A stretch of 64,000 nucleotides of DNA, from contig JAIXMO010000039.1 in the NCBI GenBank assembly GCA_025677825.1, positions 186,001 to 250,000 of the forward strand, given 5' to 3'. A program made the translations under genes and the position numbers. The notes under the pieces are model-generated. The model was not told the origin of the DNA. It did no database searches and saw nothing but the letters and a program-made list of their open reading frames with translations. Origin of the DNA: Helicostylum pulchrum. Lineage: Eukaryota > Mucoromycota > Mucoromycetes > Mucorales > Mucoraceae. Positions 13,908 through 25,846 of this stretch are shown in pieces. The first letter of the stretch is position 1, and every line of letters starts with the position of its first letter.

Positions 13908-14609
13908 TTTAAAAAAGTGTTTATAAAATAATAAAATGATAAGAAGGAATAAAAAGAAAAAAGAGAAACCGTTCTTTTTTTAATGCTTTATAAAACTTAA
14001 AATCGGGGAGCGAAAAAAAAGGAAAAAGTAACTGCTTGAACGCTTTAACCGACCCCACACATACAACTATTTATTCCCACCATGAGTAATTAGATGCTGT
14101 CTTTCCCAAATAGGAACAAATCCGTACTGTAATTTCAGTGTTTCCTTTTTGACGTAAAAATATGTTACCAAGAAAAAAAATAGTCCCTGCACCAATTACC
14201 TATTACTTTCTTTATTGTCACAATTTAAGAAAAAGAGCTGTAGTCAGACACTGGCACCTGGTACTGCATTTACCATAGTTATTGGTACTATGTATTATTC
14301 TGTATTGAGCTGAAAACCCAGTAACCCTTGCTCTATAGTTATGGTATGTAAAGAAAAAGCTCGCAGCTATAATAAATAATGGTTTTTAATTTATTGAGAA
14401 ACAGGAAACGCATATTTTTTTGTAAAATAACTTGGGCGAGTTCAAGAACTATTGAGAGTATTACAATATATTATTTTCCATCCATTGTCATCTTAAAAAC
14501 GCGTCTTTTTAAGTAAAGGTTTAGAAGTAACTTCTGAAAAAAGTCATTTTTCGATGATCGAAATAAGATGTTTTTTTTGTATGATTAAACATCAGGAAAT
14601 GATTCTTTT
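13908..14609. other. Intergenic, upstream of acyl-CoA oxidase
   Basis: No open frame with coding character. The stretch next to 13907 is the promoter side of the oxidase gene. It contains poly-A/T tracts and short near-repeats such as TGGCACCTGGTACTG / TTGGTACTATG near 14252-14293, but nothing I can name. The foldback element begins at its far end. Confidence 0.5.
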
Positions 14610-15438
14610 ACCCAAGTTACTTAGTAGCGGTTACTCCTTAGGATGTTGTTTTTAATACCAAAATTAAAAACCGCATGTTGTTTTATATTTTTTTTCGATT
14701 TTTTATATTTTTCTTCAGACGATGATTTTTGATCATTTTTGGTCATTTTGGGGGGCCAACCCCTTCTGTGTTTTTGTAGTTAATTTGCAATTACTTAATA
14801 TCTACTTTGCCTTTATTTGTGAAAAAATTATTAATAATAAAGAGCTCTTTTAGGCGCATCTAATTCACCTAAAATCATATTTTTACTAAAAACACTGACC
14901 GAGTAATCACCGTTTTGAACATTTTTTTCCGCTAAAATTTGAGTTAAGCGATCCTTAAAATGGTGATTTCTTTAAAGCGCGTTTTCTCGCTCAATTTTGG
15001 ATGTGGCACTTTATTTTATAAACATCCAATATTTAGTTTTTATATATCCACATTCGGTGCTATAACCAAACACGGTAATAAAAAACTACATTTACGTAAA
15101 CGCGACACTCTGAAAATGGTTACACGATGTTACACTAAAAAAGTGTGTTTTCTTAAACCAAAAAAAAAACGTCGAAAACAGCGATTACTCTTTCATTTTT
15201 TGCACTAAAAATATGACTTAAAATGGATTAGAAGCGTCTAAATGAGTTCTACATTATCCATGTTTTTTTCCACAAAGAGAGACAAATTGGATTAGGAGTG
15301 ATGGTAAAATAATTACAAAAACACAAAAGGGGTTGACCCCCAAAAATGAAAATCAAAAAAAAAACAAAAAAGTTCGTTTTTAATTTTTTTTATCAAAGAT
15401 ATAGTTAAAACAACTATTTTTTATTAAATAACTTGGGT
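14610..15438. repeat. Long imperfect palindrome (foldback / MITE-like element)
   Basis: The left half read forward and the right half read as reverse complement align over most of their length. ACCCAAGTTA at 14610 pairs with TAACTTGGGT at 15429-15438. The CCAACCCCTTCTGTG block near 14757 pairs with its complement near 15330, and AATCATATTTTTACT near 14872 pairs with its complement near 15205. Similarity is clear by eye in the outer and middle arms and fades towards the centre near 15015-15025. An 82-codon frame at 14960-15208 (+) spans the centre, but it is lysine-rich and resembles no protein I know. No clean target-site duplication is visible. Most likely an old non-autonomous DNA element or two copies of a repeat inserted head to head. 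Confidence 0.65.
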
Positions 15439-16280
15439 CCAAAAACTGTTTCTTGTTTCTTTAAAAAATAAAAACCAATTTTATTATAATTGCTAATTTT
15501 AGCAGTGATTTCTTATGTGAGCGATTATTTAAGCTCAGGTATCTCAGTGAGCTTTTTTCTTTAGAAGTAATTATTGACTGCAGAATTTTTATTTCAGGAT
15601 ATACAATTATCCCGTTAAGAATAGAGACTTATCTTTGTCTTATCCAGAGCGAGTATCAAACACCTCGGGATATAGCTGATGAATATACATAATACATGGT
15701 AAGCGAAAATACGCAAGTCAAAAATTTCTACTCTTCCCGCTTATCCGGACTTGATTATGTTGTTACTATGTTAGTTTGCCTTTCAAAAATGCATTGGTAA
15801 TGCGGATACATCTGGCCGTGGAGAGTGATAAGTAATATCAAATTAAGTTATACGGAGTCCTTTCTTACCTTCCAGATATACACTTACAATATAAACTTTT
15901 TTTTGTCTGTATATCTATGGTCGAGGTCTTATACCAAAGTTCACTCTTAAACCGAAGTAATAAGAACTTGAAAAGAGTCCCCCCCCCCATTATTCTATAG
16001 TAATTTTTAAAGCTTTGGAATATTAGTCATTATTTAATCGATGACCAAACGGGTCAATTCGTTAAAAAGAGGCGTGCTAGAATTTCCAAAAATTGTCAAA
16101 CAAATCCCAATAACTATGGGCTACGCAGTACTACGATTCCATAAATCATGTGTCTGTTCCGAGCACCAAACTGCTGCTAATAAAGATTAAAAGTCCTTTC
16201 TCTCTTTTTTTTTTCCTCTCTCTCTTTTTTTTCCCTTCCCAATACTATTTTCCAAAAACGAAATAATTATACTGGTTAAT
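15439..16280. other. Intergenic, upstream of PKA gene
   Basis: No coding frame recognised. The last 100 bp before 16281 hold pyrimidine-rich CT tracts (about 16198-16240), a usual fungal promoter feature. A C9 homopolymer lies near 15980. Confidence 0.45.
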
Positions 16281-17688
16281 ATGCCTTTAAAACTTATTTC
16301 GAATATTGTAACGTCCTTTCTAAAACGTAATAACGATAACGATATTGCAAGTAAAGAAATTATATCTGCATCTGGTTCACAAAAGTCATCTTCATTGGTC
16401 TCCATCTCTTTCAGTCCGACCGTTACGATTCAAGGTTTATGGAGTAAAAAAGACGATCAAAGTGATATTACGACGTTAAAGTCTACAGCGGAAAACGAAC
16501 GTTGGAACGCTCATCAAGAACAACTTGCACACTGGCAAAACCAACCGCCTATATTTGACCCGTATCCGTCGCTAGGTATCGAGGATTATGATTTGATCGA
16601 AACACTAGGTTAGTCGTCATGGAAACAGATGCGAGGAAAAGTAAAATGACATATAATTAATATATATTCAGGCACTGGTACTTTTGGTAGAGTTTGGCTC
16701 ACTAAACAAAGGAAAACGAAACAATATTTTGCTATTAAAGTACTGAAAAAAGCCGACATTGTTAAACTGAAACAAGTAGAACATATCAATTCAGAAAGAC
16801 AGGTACTTTCACAAATTAATTTTCCATTTATTGTGCAATTGTAAGTCCCGTGATTATTATTTTTTCATATGATAAAATTAATAAATAAATAAATAGATAC
16901 TGTACGTTCCAAGATGACGAAAACTTGTTTATGCTGCAAGAATACGTTATTGGTGGTGAATTATTTAGACATTTAAGAAAATCAGGTCGCTTTACTAACG
17001 ATACGGCGAGATTTTACGCAGCGGAAATCGTACTGGCATTAGAATATTTACATTCAAAAAATATCATTTACCGTGACTTAAAACCAGAAAATATATTATT
17101 AGATCATAGAGGATATATTAAAATAACTGATTTCGGTTTTGCAAAAAAGGTGCTCGATCGAACTTGGACATTGTGTGGAACTCCAGAATATTTAGCACCT
17201 GAAATTATACAAAGTAAAGGTCATAGTAAATCCGTAGATTGGTGGTCTCTAGGTATCTTAATATTCGAAATGATGGCTGGTTATCCACCATTCTATGATG
17301 ATAATCATTTTGGAATTTACGAGCATATTCTCGGTGGCAAAGTACAATATCCTAGTTATTTCGAAAATGCCGGCAAAGATTTATTAAAAAAATTACTAGT
17401 TATTGATCGTACTAAAAGATTAGGTAATCTAAAAGGTGGTGCTGAAGATGTAAAAAAACACAAGTGGTTCCGTAATACAGACTGGCATGGTTTATTAAAT
17501 AAAACCGTGAGGGTAAGCAACTTGTAATTTTTATTTACTTTAATATTTTTTAACACGATTTATAGGCTCCACTAATTCCTGCTCACTCTAATGACTTTGA
17601 TACAAGCAATTTTGAAAAATATCCTGATGAAAAACAACATAAACAACCTGAAGGTGATCCCTTTCGTGACTTATTCGCTGACTTTTAA
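16281..17688 (+). CDS. TPK: cAMP-dependent protein kinase (PKA) catalytic subunit
   Basis: AGC-family Ser/Thr kinase released from its regulatory subunit by cAMP. Four exons (16281-16608, 16672-16840, 16897-17512, 17566-17688) give 411 aa. A roughly 98-residue N-terminal extension of no known domain precedes the kinase core. The core has the Gly loop GTGTFGRV, the VAIK-type lysine in FAIKVLKK, the catalytic loop YRDLKPEN (Asp about 226), DFG at about 244, the activation-loop [15 protein letters not shown] with its phosphorylatable Thr at about 257, and the C-terminal tail ending in FADF, the FxxF hydrophobic motif of PKA. The full AGC tail separates it from CaMK-like kinases. The regulatory subunit is not in the window. 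Confidence 0.95.
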
Positions 17689-17852
17689 ACCATTTTGTGT
17701 ATGAAAAAAGTGCTTCACCTTATTATTCCCATTTAAAAAAAAAACTTTTTTTTTTACCTTTCCTTTCCATATACTTTTCTTTTTTTTTTTTTTTTATTTT
17801 TTTTTTAAGGGTTTTTTTTTTCTTACTGTATATATAAATAATAACTATAATA

Positions 17853-19177
17853 ATGCCACCCTTCTTTCCTGTTGAGGATACTTCATTTGAAACAAAACAA
17901 TGGGCTTCTGCTACCATTGATACGTTATTTTCTGATAATCGACCAGTATCTTTTGAACCCTATAAACAACCGCCCCTTATGAAAGCCTTGAAAAATAATC
18001 CATCTAAATTAACGGCTGCGCGTCGCTCCGTTTCTGTACTAGAAACAAGTGGCCTTGATCGGTCAAACGACGAAAGAGTACGCCCTTGGGACACATCATC
18101 TTCCACATCTCAATCTCCTACATCCTATTCGGATTCCGCACCATCCCTATTAATATCGCACCATCATACTCACGTATCATTATCCGCCCGTCTCAAACGT
18201 ACATTAACACTTGATAAACCTTACGTGACTAAGAAATTACTTAGTTTTAAAGAAAGAGAGGGTATCGATATATGGAAACTTGAATTTCAGCAATCCTTAG
18301 AAGACGCTAAAATGGTTAGTACACAAAAAGCGGTGAAAAAAAAAGCGGTGAAAAGAATCGTTTCTCACACAATTTTTTTTCCCTATCTTTTTAAAGCTGC
18401 CTCATGGTCAATCACCTCATTTATTACATTTTATATTAAACGAACTCTTGACTACAGAAATGACATATTTAGAGCATTTATTAATTGTAAAACAGGTAAA
18501 AGAAAATATAATATTAAAAAAAAACCATCAACTCATTAAAATTTAGATATTTATGGATCCACTATTTGAAGCGGCAACAGCATATCCTCGACCTTTAGTT
18601 AATCTCAGAGATATACAAACCATTTTCGCATTTATCCCCGAATTAATTTCCCTTTCTTCGGCATTGGTAAATCGGTTAAAAGATGCGTGTTGTACAACCG
18701 AACAAGGGGAAACCCTTGGATCCTTGGGCAAAGTCTTTTGCGACTTGGAAGATCAATTTGCAGTCTATATCAGTTATGCTGCTAATTTTTCAAAGCAGCA
18801 AAGATGTATATCTCGAGCAGATAAAAGTATAGTATATAGGCAACTTGCTCAGGTAATAATTGTATTTTTTTTTACCCTTTCTTTTTTCCCTCTGTCTAAC
18901 ATGGCTATATTAGGACTCGTTACGCAAAAAGGAAACAAACAGAATGGGATTGTCCAACTATATGATTGCACCTATACAAAGGATTACACGATATGGTTTG
19001 TTACTAAAAGGTATACACTATAACTAATTTGCACAAAAAAAAAAGCTTAAACTTATTTTTATTTGTTTATTAGATATAGCAAAACATTCGAATCCTGAGT
19101 GTCCTGATTTTGTATTTATTAGAAGATCGCTTAAATGTCATCTTGCCCTAGCACATGCTATGAATGAAATTCAATAA
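17853..19177 (+). CDS. Small RhoGEF (DH domain) protein
   Basis: Predicted guanine-nucleotide exchange factor for a Rho-type GTPase. Five exons (17853-18314, 18397-18495, 18547-18852, 18914-19010, 19074-19177) sum to 1068 nt, 355 aa. Residues 1-154 are a Ser/Thr-rich region without a recognised domain. From exon 2 the DH signature appears: ILNELLTTEMTYLEHLLIVK (conserved region 1), then a long helical stretch, then NYMIAPIQRITRYGLLLK (conserved region 3, the most diagnostic RhoGEF motif). The frame stops soon after the last DH helix, so no PH domain follows, unlike most Dbl-family GEFs. Splice choice was fixed by DH continuity; the exon 1/2 junction (donor GTTAGT, acceptor AAAG) is the least certain. 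Confidence 0.85.
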
Positions 19178-19447
19178 TTTCTTGTAAAAAAAAATACCAT
19201 CACTTAACCTACTTTGTATCCTACCAGCTAATACTTTTTTATTATATTAATTCATCACTTCACACGCACACACTCTCCATTTTTGCATATATAAAAAAGG
19301 GTTACTTTTTTTTATGATTATTATCCCCCACCTATTGTTTGTTGAATTTTCTTACAGGGCCAGTCACGGTAAACCAGTACAGCAAACTTTGGAATTATAG
19401 TAAACCCCCTGGATGTGTTTTCTATCAAACTTTAAAAAATATTCTAT

Positions 19448-20746
19448 ATGAGCTTATTAAGAAATATTTGTAAAACTTCCACGAGACTATTCTCTACTCA
19501 TAAACGATCTTTACGGGTATTAGGTATCGAGACTTCTTGTGATGACACTTCGGCTGCCATTGTAACTTCCGATCGTCAAATCTTGTCAGAGGTTATACGT
19601 GGTCAGCAAGAGATGCATGAACCCATGGGTGGTATTGTACCCACTTTAGCCAGTAAAGGCCACTCACGTAATCTACCTGGTGTTATCAGTGAGACCTTAG
19701 AACTAGCTGGTTTAACTCTTCAAGACCTGGACGCTATTGCTGTCACAAGAGGTCCAGGTTTACCTCCTTGTCTTCCGGTTGGTCTTAACGCTGGAAAAGT
19801 ATTAGCTGCCGTAGCGAAAAAACCTTTAATTGGTGTACACCATATGGTAAAACACACGCACAAGAGAAAAATAAGCTTGCAAAAAGAAAAGAACAATTTA
19901 TTTAATATACTATTTAGGAAGCGCATGCATTGACAGCTCGATTAACGACAAAAAACAAATTAAATCAACCAGAGCCAGCCTTCCCATTCATGACATTACT
20001 TATATCAGGTGGGCATACTCTTTTACTCACTGCCAACGATATTGGAGACTATGATCAGTTAGGGACTACATTAGATAATGCAGTAGGTGAAGCAATTGAT
20101 AAAACTGCTCGTTTATTACAATTAGATTGGTTAAAAGGCAGAAGAGGAGGGCCCGGCGCTGCATTAGAAAAGGCAGCATTGACAGGTGATCCTGAGCGGT
20201 TTATGTCTCGCTTACCAAAACCCATGCTGGAACGAAATACGTCTGTTATCGCCTTTAGTTTTTCCGGCTTAAAGAGTGCGGTTGCAAGATTAGTTGAGAC
20301 AGAAAAATTGATCGATTTAAATAATCCACAAGATGTCAGCGACGTGGCAGCAGCATTTCAATTGACATGTATACAACATATCGAACAAAAAATTAAGCTT
20401 GCATTAAATCAAGAGGTAGTTAAAAATAAAAAGCCGTTGACTGCATTGGTAGTAAGTGGAGGAGTGGCTAGTAATACATTATTTAGAACAAGGTAAGAAT
20501 GAAATACAAAAAGATGTTACAGAAGAAGTTGTAACTAAATGTGTGTAACATTCCTTAAATAGATTGGAAACATTGGCAGGGTCTTACAATTTACCATTAA
20601 TATGCCCCCCTCCGCAATTATGTACTGATAACGGTGTCATGATTGCTTGGGCAGGCATCGAAAGATTGCAAGCCGGTCTCGTTGATGATTATACCATTAC
20701 AACATTACCAAAGTGGCCATTAGAGTCTTTAAAATTTAGAGAATAA
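19448..20746 (+). CDS. QRI7: Mitochondrial tRNA N6-threonylcarbamoyladenosine transferase (Qri7/OSGEPL1)
   Basis: Transfers threonylcarbamoyl to A37 of mitochondrial ANN-decoding tRNAs (TsaD/Kae1 family). Three exons (19448-19846, 19918-20492, 20563-20746) give 385 aa. The N-terminus ([19 protein letters not shown]) is basic and hydroxylated like a mitochondrial presequence; the core then begins [14 protein letters not shown]. The metal-binding HHMEAH motif is formed exactly across the first intron, which supports that junction. SGGHTLL, the [10 protein letters not shown] segment and the C-terminal [11 protein letters not shown] and [12 protein letters not shown] motifs follow. Length and presequence fit the mitochondrial paralogue and not cytosolic Kae1. 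Confidence 0.95.
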
Positions 20747-21288
20747 TTAACTTATAAAAGGACAAAGAGAATACATGAAAATTTCTTCGTTAGAAAAAAG
20801 GGCAAATGATTTATTTTTAAGCGAAAATGATGGTACTTTTTTTTGTAAGAAAAAAGAGAATGAGGAGAAAAAACTCAATTTAAATAAGTGCATGGAACTC
20901 TCGGATAGTTTAAAATATACGGCTGAAATAGGAAACTTTTTTTACTTTCAGCGAAAAAAAAATAGTTACCGAGTGTTGCACATTCACTATCAGCTTCCCG
21001 GATGCGAAATATCAAATAGATCGAAAAAAGAAAAGAAAAGGATCTTATACTCCTACAGAAGCACTTTATAGATGTTAATTTTTTTTATGTAATCTAGAAT
21101 GCGTATCACTTTTTTTAGAGTACACAAAAAAAAAACCTAAAGCTTTTCATGACAAGAAAAAAGTATCACTTTTTTTAAATCATAATGCAGGTGAAACACT
21201 CTGTACGACAACTTGCAACTGCAAAAAAAAAAATGCTACCCAATAACTTTAACGTTTGACTTAAAAAGTAAAAATGTTTATTTATAGC
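20747..21288. other. Intergenic between QRI7 and IDO (convergent 3' ends)
   Basis: Contains a 98-codon plus-strand frame (20775-21071), but it is Lys/Asn-rich, has no recognisable motif and starts only 29 bp after the QRI7 stop. I regard it as 3' UTR/intergenic sequence. Several A-rich tracts lie near 21127 and 21220. Confidence 0.45.
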
Positions 21289-23163
21289 TTAAGTACGATC
21301 TTGGTCCTTGAACTTGGTCTTGAGACTAGCAACTTCTCTATCCAAGAATCGCTTTTGAGCTTGAGCACGTTTTGTAATTTCTTCTACGCGAATCAAGTTG
21401 CTTTCGGTCAATTGATCTTTTTTAATTTCACCGCTGACTGTATCCAACAAGTCAAGGACAGCTCCCAATTGATTTGGTAACCTATACACAATAACATTAA
21501 TAATCGGGGGTAGATAAAAAGAACAGGGTTATAGTTTATATATTACCACGTGATAATGGGCGAACCGCCGGTAGCGACTGGGTGTGAAGTATGTTTGATA
21601 ATGTATTCCTTTGTAAAGTTCCAGTGGCGATGACGGAACGCACGAATTTGGTCAATATTAGATAAATAAACAGCGGCTGAATTGGCGTCCTTCATAGCGA
21701 AGACCTTGAGTCCAACATGTTTGGCCTTGTCTTGAACGAACTCCAAGAAATCACGATGGTTCGTAGGTCTGTAAGATCTAAAATCGCGTAAGACTGAAGT
21801 TAGAGGATTCTCAGGCATGAGTTCCGTGATTTGAAGCAAGTTATCTCCTAAAGGAACCATAGAATCATTAGCGCCTGATTCTCCACGGTGACTAACAGGT
21901 TGTTCGCTAACACCTTCATAGATAACACCGTCAGGGAACATTGGCTAATAAAAAAAGAGTAAATAAAGAGTAGTTTGGGTCAAATAGATTAATGTTTACG
22001 TACTTGGTTTTTAGTACCCATAATAAAAGTTCTGAACTTGATATAATCTTCAGGCATACTGCGAGACCACATCATTTCCATCTCGCGATTAATAGACTCG
22101 TAGGTCTCGTTTAAGCCGGCCATTTGCATGTCGAACCTCTTTCGGTCATTAGCTTCTACAGCTTCAAGTGCCCCAGTAGCATAGCGAACGAGACTAGGAG
22201 AGTAAGAGACCATGGTAACATGATTCAAGACAAATCCTTTCCTATAATGAAGATTGTTGGCGATACCATATAAAAGTAAATAATGCTTGAACTTACTCAG
22301 ATTCGCTACCAGCAAAAGAACGAATTAATGCTAAATTATCATAGGTTAAGCCGCCCAAGGGATTGACCTTCTTGTAATTATACAAGCTGCGAAAAAAGAA
22401 ATTTAGTATACAAGTTATAGTATTGACTAAGTTAGAAGTTAGTACTTACGCGTAACTCAAAGCACTACGATTAAAAAAAAAATAGGGTTAATATACAAGT
22501 AGGTCGTGAGAAAAAAAAAGTGTTCCATAAAAAAAAAAATACTTACTATTCCATGAAAGGTTGGCTATGAATCTTCTTGGATACCTTGGATAAAGGAACA
22601 GCAATATTCATAGGAAGTACCTTTCTGCCTAAACCATAATCGCTTTTAGAGCGATACAAGATATCACAAGGTTCCAATAAATAAGCGGATGCAGCAAAAG
22701 TATAATCACGGAAGAGAGCTAAAAAAAAAAGAGATATTTTTATTTTTCAAGAGTAAGTTACAACAAGACGAAAAAAATGTACAATATGGTCTTGTTCAGA
22801 AGCTAGCTTACCAGATAAAAGACGTTGGTCTGTAATGCCATCGATTTCATACAATGGAAGTTCGTCCCTCACAGCATCACCGAACTGTCCACTAGCCAAG
22901 AGACCTGGGGTACCATCTAACAATTGCATAGGCATACGTTGCAACAAGGACTCAAGTTTACCAAACTCTTCCGGAAGTTCGGCCAAGGGGTCTTGACGAG
23001 GAAGAAACCCATTGTTCCCACCAACAGAGAACATTTGTTGTGTACTGTCCTTGTTTTGGGTTTCGGTAAGCAAAGAGAACTTTCTTAAAGATAAAGAGGA
23101 GGATCTCAAATGTTGAGCAATAGGTTTCATAGCATTGGTCTTGAAGTGTCGCAGAGCAAACAT
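21289..23163 (-). CDS. BNA2: Indoleamine 2,3-dioxygenase family heme dioxygenase
   Basis: Heme enzyme opening the indole ring of tryptophan to N-formylkynurenine, first step of de novo NAD synthesis. Seven exons (22812-23163, 22547-22718, 22450-22464, 22297-22386, 22004-22241, 21547-21944, 21289-21481) give 485 aa. Evidence: RGESGAND followed by the conserved RPTNHRDFLEFV (about 348-359), the proximal heme histidine context AFRHRHWNFTKEY (His about 396) and the GGSPIITWLPNQL ending shared by fungal IDOs. Exon 3 is only 15 nt. The first 35 or so residues (LRHFKTNAMKPIAQHLRSSS, then LSLRKFSLL) are Arg/Ser-rich and acid-free like a mitochondrial presequence, unusual for a cytosolic enzyme. IDO subtype cannot be decided by eye. 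Confidence 0.88.
22450..22464 (-). other. 15-nt microexon of the IDO gene
   Basis: The sequence TGCTTTGAGTTACGC is flanked on the minus strand by an acceptor ending TAG and a donor GTAAGT. Including it keeps the reading frame (phase 2 in, phase 2 out) and yields EYALSYALYNY across three exons. Leaving it out also keeps frame, since it is 15 nt, so exon skipping would delete five residues without a frameshift. Confidence 0.75.
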
Positions 23164-24211
23164 TTTTTTGATTAAATTATTAATACAACGGTTATATATT
23201 AAAAAAAAGAGACGGAGATTTTTTTTTTTACTTTGCTCTCAGTTCTTTTTCGTTTCGTTTATATATTATCGTTTTTTGCAGAATACCGCCAAAAAAGACA
23301 CGTAATAATACCGCCAACGAGTCGATGGATGGCTTTCATATTTTCTCACGAACAGCTTAGTCAAACATACATCATGAGAACCTCATCATCCAAGGCATAG
23401 TAACTTGTTAATAGCTACTCTTCTAACATTTAGCATTTATTTTTTTGCTTTTATCTATTTATTTTTTTTAAAAAAAAAATGGGCAAGTAATTTTTTCCAC
23501 GGTATCTACACTGCACGGTTTTCTTATCTGAAAAGTAAAACCGTGAGCCTCATTCCCAATTTGTTTTGTTTAAGAGGTTCGTGGGAACGTATATTATCTA
23601 GTTTCAAACTTGATTTAATATTATCTAACATATTATAGCGTTTATTTAGTTGCATATATACTGGTACAAACGTACCTATATAGATAAAAAAAAATAGTTA
23701 TATCGTACAACCACCTCAAAATTTGTCATGATTATACCTGCTTTTAGTATATCGTGTTATTTTTATACCTCTTTGAAATAATAACCTTTTTTTTTTCAAA
23801 GGACTTATCGTTGCAGATAGATCATGTTGTTGTACGAGTAAAAAAAAATTTCGCCATGTTTATATACATATCAAATATCCTTCGTACACCTGATGGTCAT
23901 TCATCCATACCTTCTAAATATACTATCTTAACAATTGCAAGTAAATTAAATTGAGCAAGCTTTTTTCTGTATACTAAAAGATACCATATTAATAGCTGTA
24001 CCCTTTATTACTATATCTTTAATGATAGATCATAAATACCTAGAACCAAGGCAAAATTATGTACGCATTGAAAAAAAGGGGAACGGCTTCTAAATAATGT
24101 GCTCATGTTCAAGAGGGCTTAGTCAGTAGATGAGGAGTAACATGCGACGCGATATATATAAAAAAATAAGCTCGTGTACAACTCAATAAATCTAGATTTA
24201 TTTATTTATCA
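23164..24211. other. Intergenic, IDO promoter side
   Basis: AT-rich with two short frames (23405-23638, 23754-23954) that lack coding character. No gene, RNA or repeat recognised. The segment joins the promoter of IDO and the 3' end of TBCC. Confidence 0.45.
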
Positions 24212-25409
24212 TTATTTTGGTAACAAATTTAAACCATTAGCAAGTAAGTCTTGGCTTTGATTATTATTTTTAAATATTGACATTTGTTTCTCTATTGCTA
24301 CATGTCTATCTGGATCCATTATTTTCCAATTGGGAGACGCTTGCTTCTTGAGCCAATTGAAATCTTCCATTTGATCAAAGTAGTTTACAGAACCCTATAA
24401 AAGTAAAATTAGTGTGGAGTCAGTTTTTTGGACCGTATTTCGTTACTTACGCTGCCGTCTAAGCGACCCACTTGAATTTGATCCGAGTCTTCTATAATTG
24501 GGTTACTTGTTACGTGTAACATCATATCTACATAATGAGCATCATGCATTCGAAGCTAAGAAAAAAAGGTAAGTTATATTATCGCTCTCTTTATTTTTTT
24601 TTAAAAAAAATCTCTCTCTTACCTGATGACAATCAACTATCAATACCGAACTAGTTAATCCATACATTAAAACAGACCCTTCAATTGATCCACAATAAAT
24701 GATACAGTTATCAACATTTTTGATATGAATTGCAGATATTTGGACATTCTCATCTTCCAAAATGATAACACAACGTTTTAAATTTGATAGGAGAACATCT
24801 ACACTTGTATGTGTTGTCTGTGCCCTTTCACTATCCTTTAACGTAATTACACTCTCAACTTTGTCACGAAGCAAAACTGTGGCGTCGCTCAGCATTTCAG
24901 ATTCCTCTTTTGGTGCAGGTGTATTCGATATGACAGCAGCTGCAACAGGTGCACTTGTCGCCTTCTTCTTGCGAGACTTGAATGAAAATTTTGCTTTAGG
25001 GGTCAGTTCTGCTTTTGCAGTTTCCAATTTTTCTCCTAGTTCTTTTAATTGCTTTTTTTGTTATTTTAAAAATATTAGTTGTCAGTTATTTATTCAAAGA
25101 GATGAAGGTTATCTGAGATTTACCAAGGAACATTGACGTTCGTCATAAGAGGGTATAAATTCCGTTGCTTTAGTTACATTCTTTTCGAGCTGATTGATTT
25201 TTTGTAATACGTTATTGAAATGAACTGGTAATTGACCAGTTGGTAAAGATCGTGAATGACTCAACTGATCCTCAATACCTACAAAGAAAAAGGGAATGTA
25301 AGGGAGTTTAAAGTTGATCAGGTATATCGAGCTTATCGTTACCTTCACGCTCTGCTTTGAACTCTAACCAGAAGTCGTTAGAAGCTTCTGTAGCTGTCTT
25401 TTCAACCAT
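24212..25409 (-). CDS. TBCC: Tubulin-folding cofactor C (TBCC)
   Basis: Last-step chaperone and GTPase activator for alpha/beta-tubulin heterodimers. Five exons (25343-25409, 25124-25278, 24623-25051, 24451-24555, 24212-24394) give 312 aa. The N-terminal half is helical (SHSRSLPTGQLPVHFNNVLQ, then NQLEKNVTKATEFIPSYDERQ), matching the TBCC spectrin-like domain. A Lys/Ser linker follows, then the C-CAP/TBCC beta-helix with VDCHQLRMH; the Arg (about 219) in QLRxH is the arginine finger known from TBCC and RP2. HVTSNPIIEDSDQIQVGRL continues the fold. The QLRMH motif spans the third intron, supporting that splice. Confidence 0.93.
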
Positions 25410-25606
25410 ATTGTTTTGTATTTGTTTAAAACAAAAAGTCGTTTCAGCAAAATAAAAGAGTACATTAAGCGGCCTATCAAAGGCTGCATAGTGTATGTAG
25501 CCAAATTTAGGAATTGGTTTTTAAGGTTACATTACCTAATTTGGCTTTCTACTACATGGTAATCATACATTTGTTTATATTCACATTTATTGATTTTTTT
25601 TAAAAT

Positions 25607-25686
<80 letters not shown>

Positions 25687-25846
25687 AACATTCGGTAAGT
25701 TACTTACCGAGTTATATAAAAAAAAAAAAGGATAAATAATGTACGACGCACTAGCATCCTACTTGCAAAATTATAATAATGAAACAGGAAAAAAGAACAA
25801 GGGATAGAAGAAGAAAAAGGAAAATATGTATGCAACAAGACGAGAT
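25410..25846. other. Intergenic between TBCC and fungalysin
   Basis: Divides the TBCC promoter from the 3' end of the peptidase gene. Holds the AG microsatellite described separately and a short inverted repeat, GGTAAGTTACTTACC, near 25694. No coding frame. Confidence 0.5.
25606..25682. repeat. (AG)n microsatellite
   Basis: About 76 bases of almost uninterrupted AG dinucleotides, with a single interruption (GATAG) near 25618. Simple sequence repeat downstream of the fungalysin gene. Confidence 0.95.

Noticed and set aside
14960..15208. 82-codon ORF in the centre of the foldback element
   Set aside because: Lys/Arg- and aromatic-rich, no known motif, and it spans the palindrome centre, so a chance frame in repeat DNA is more likely than a gene.
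20775..21071. 98-codon ORF after QRI7
   Set aside because: Starts 29 bp after the stop of QRI7, A-rich composition, no motif; probably 3' UTR.
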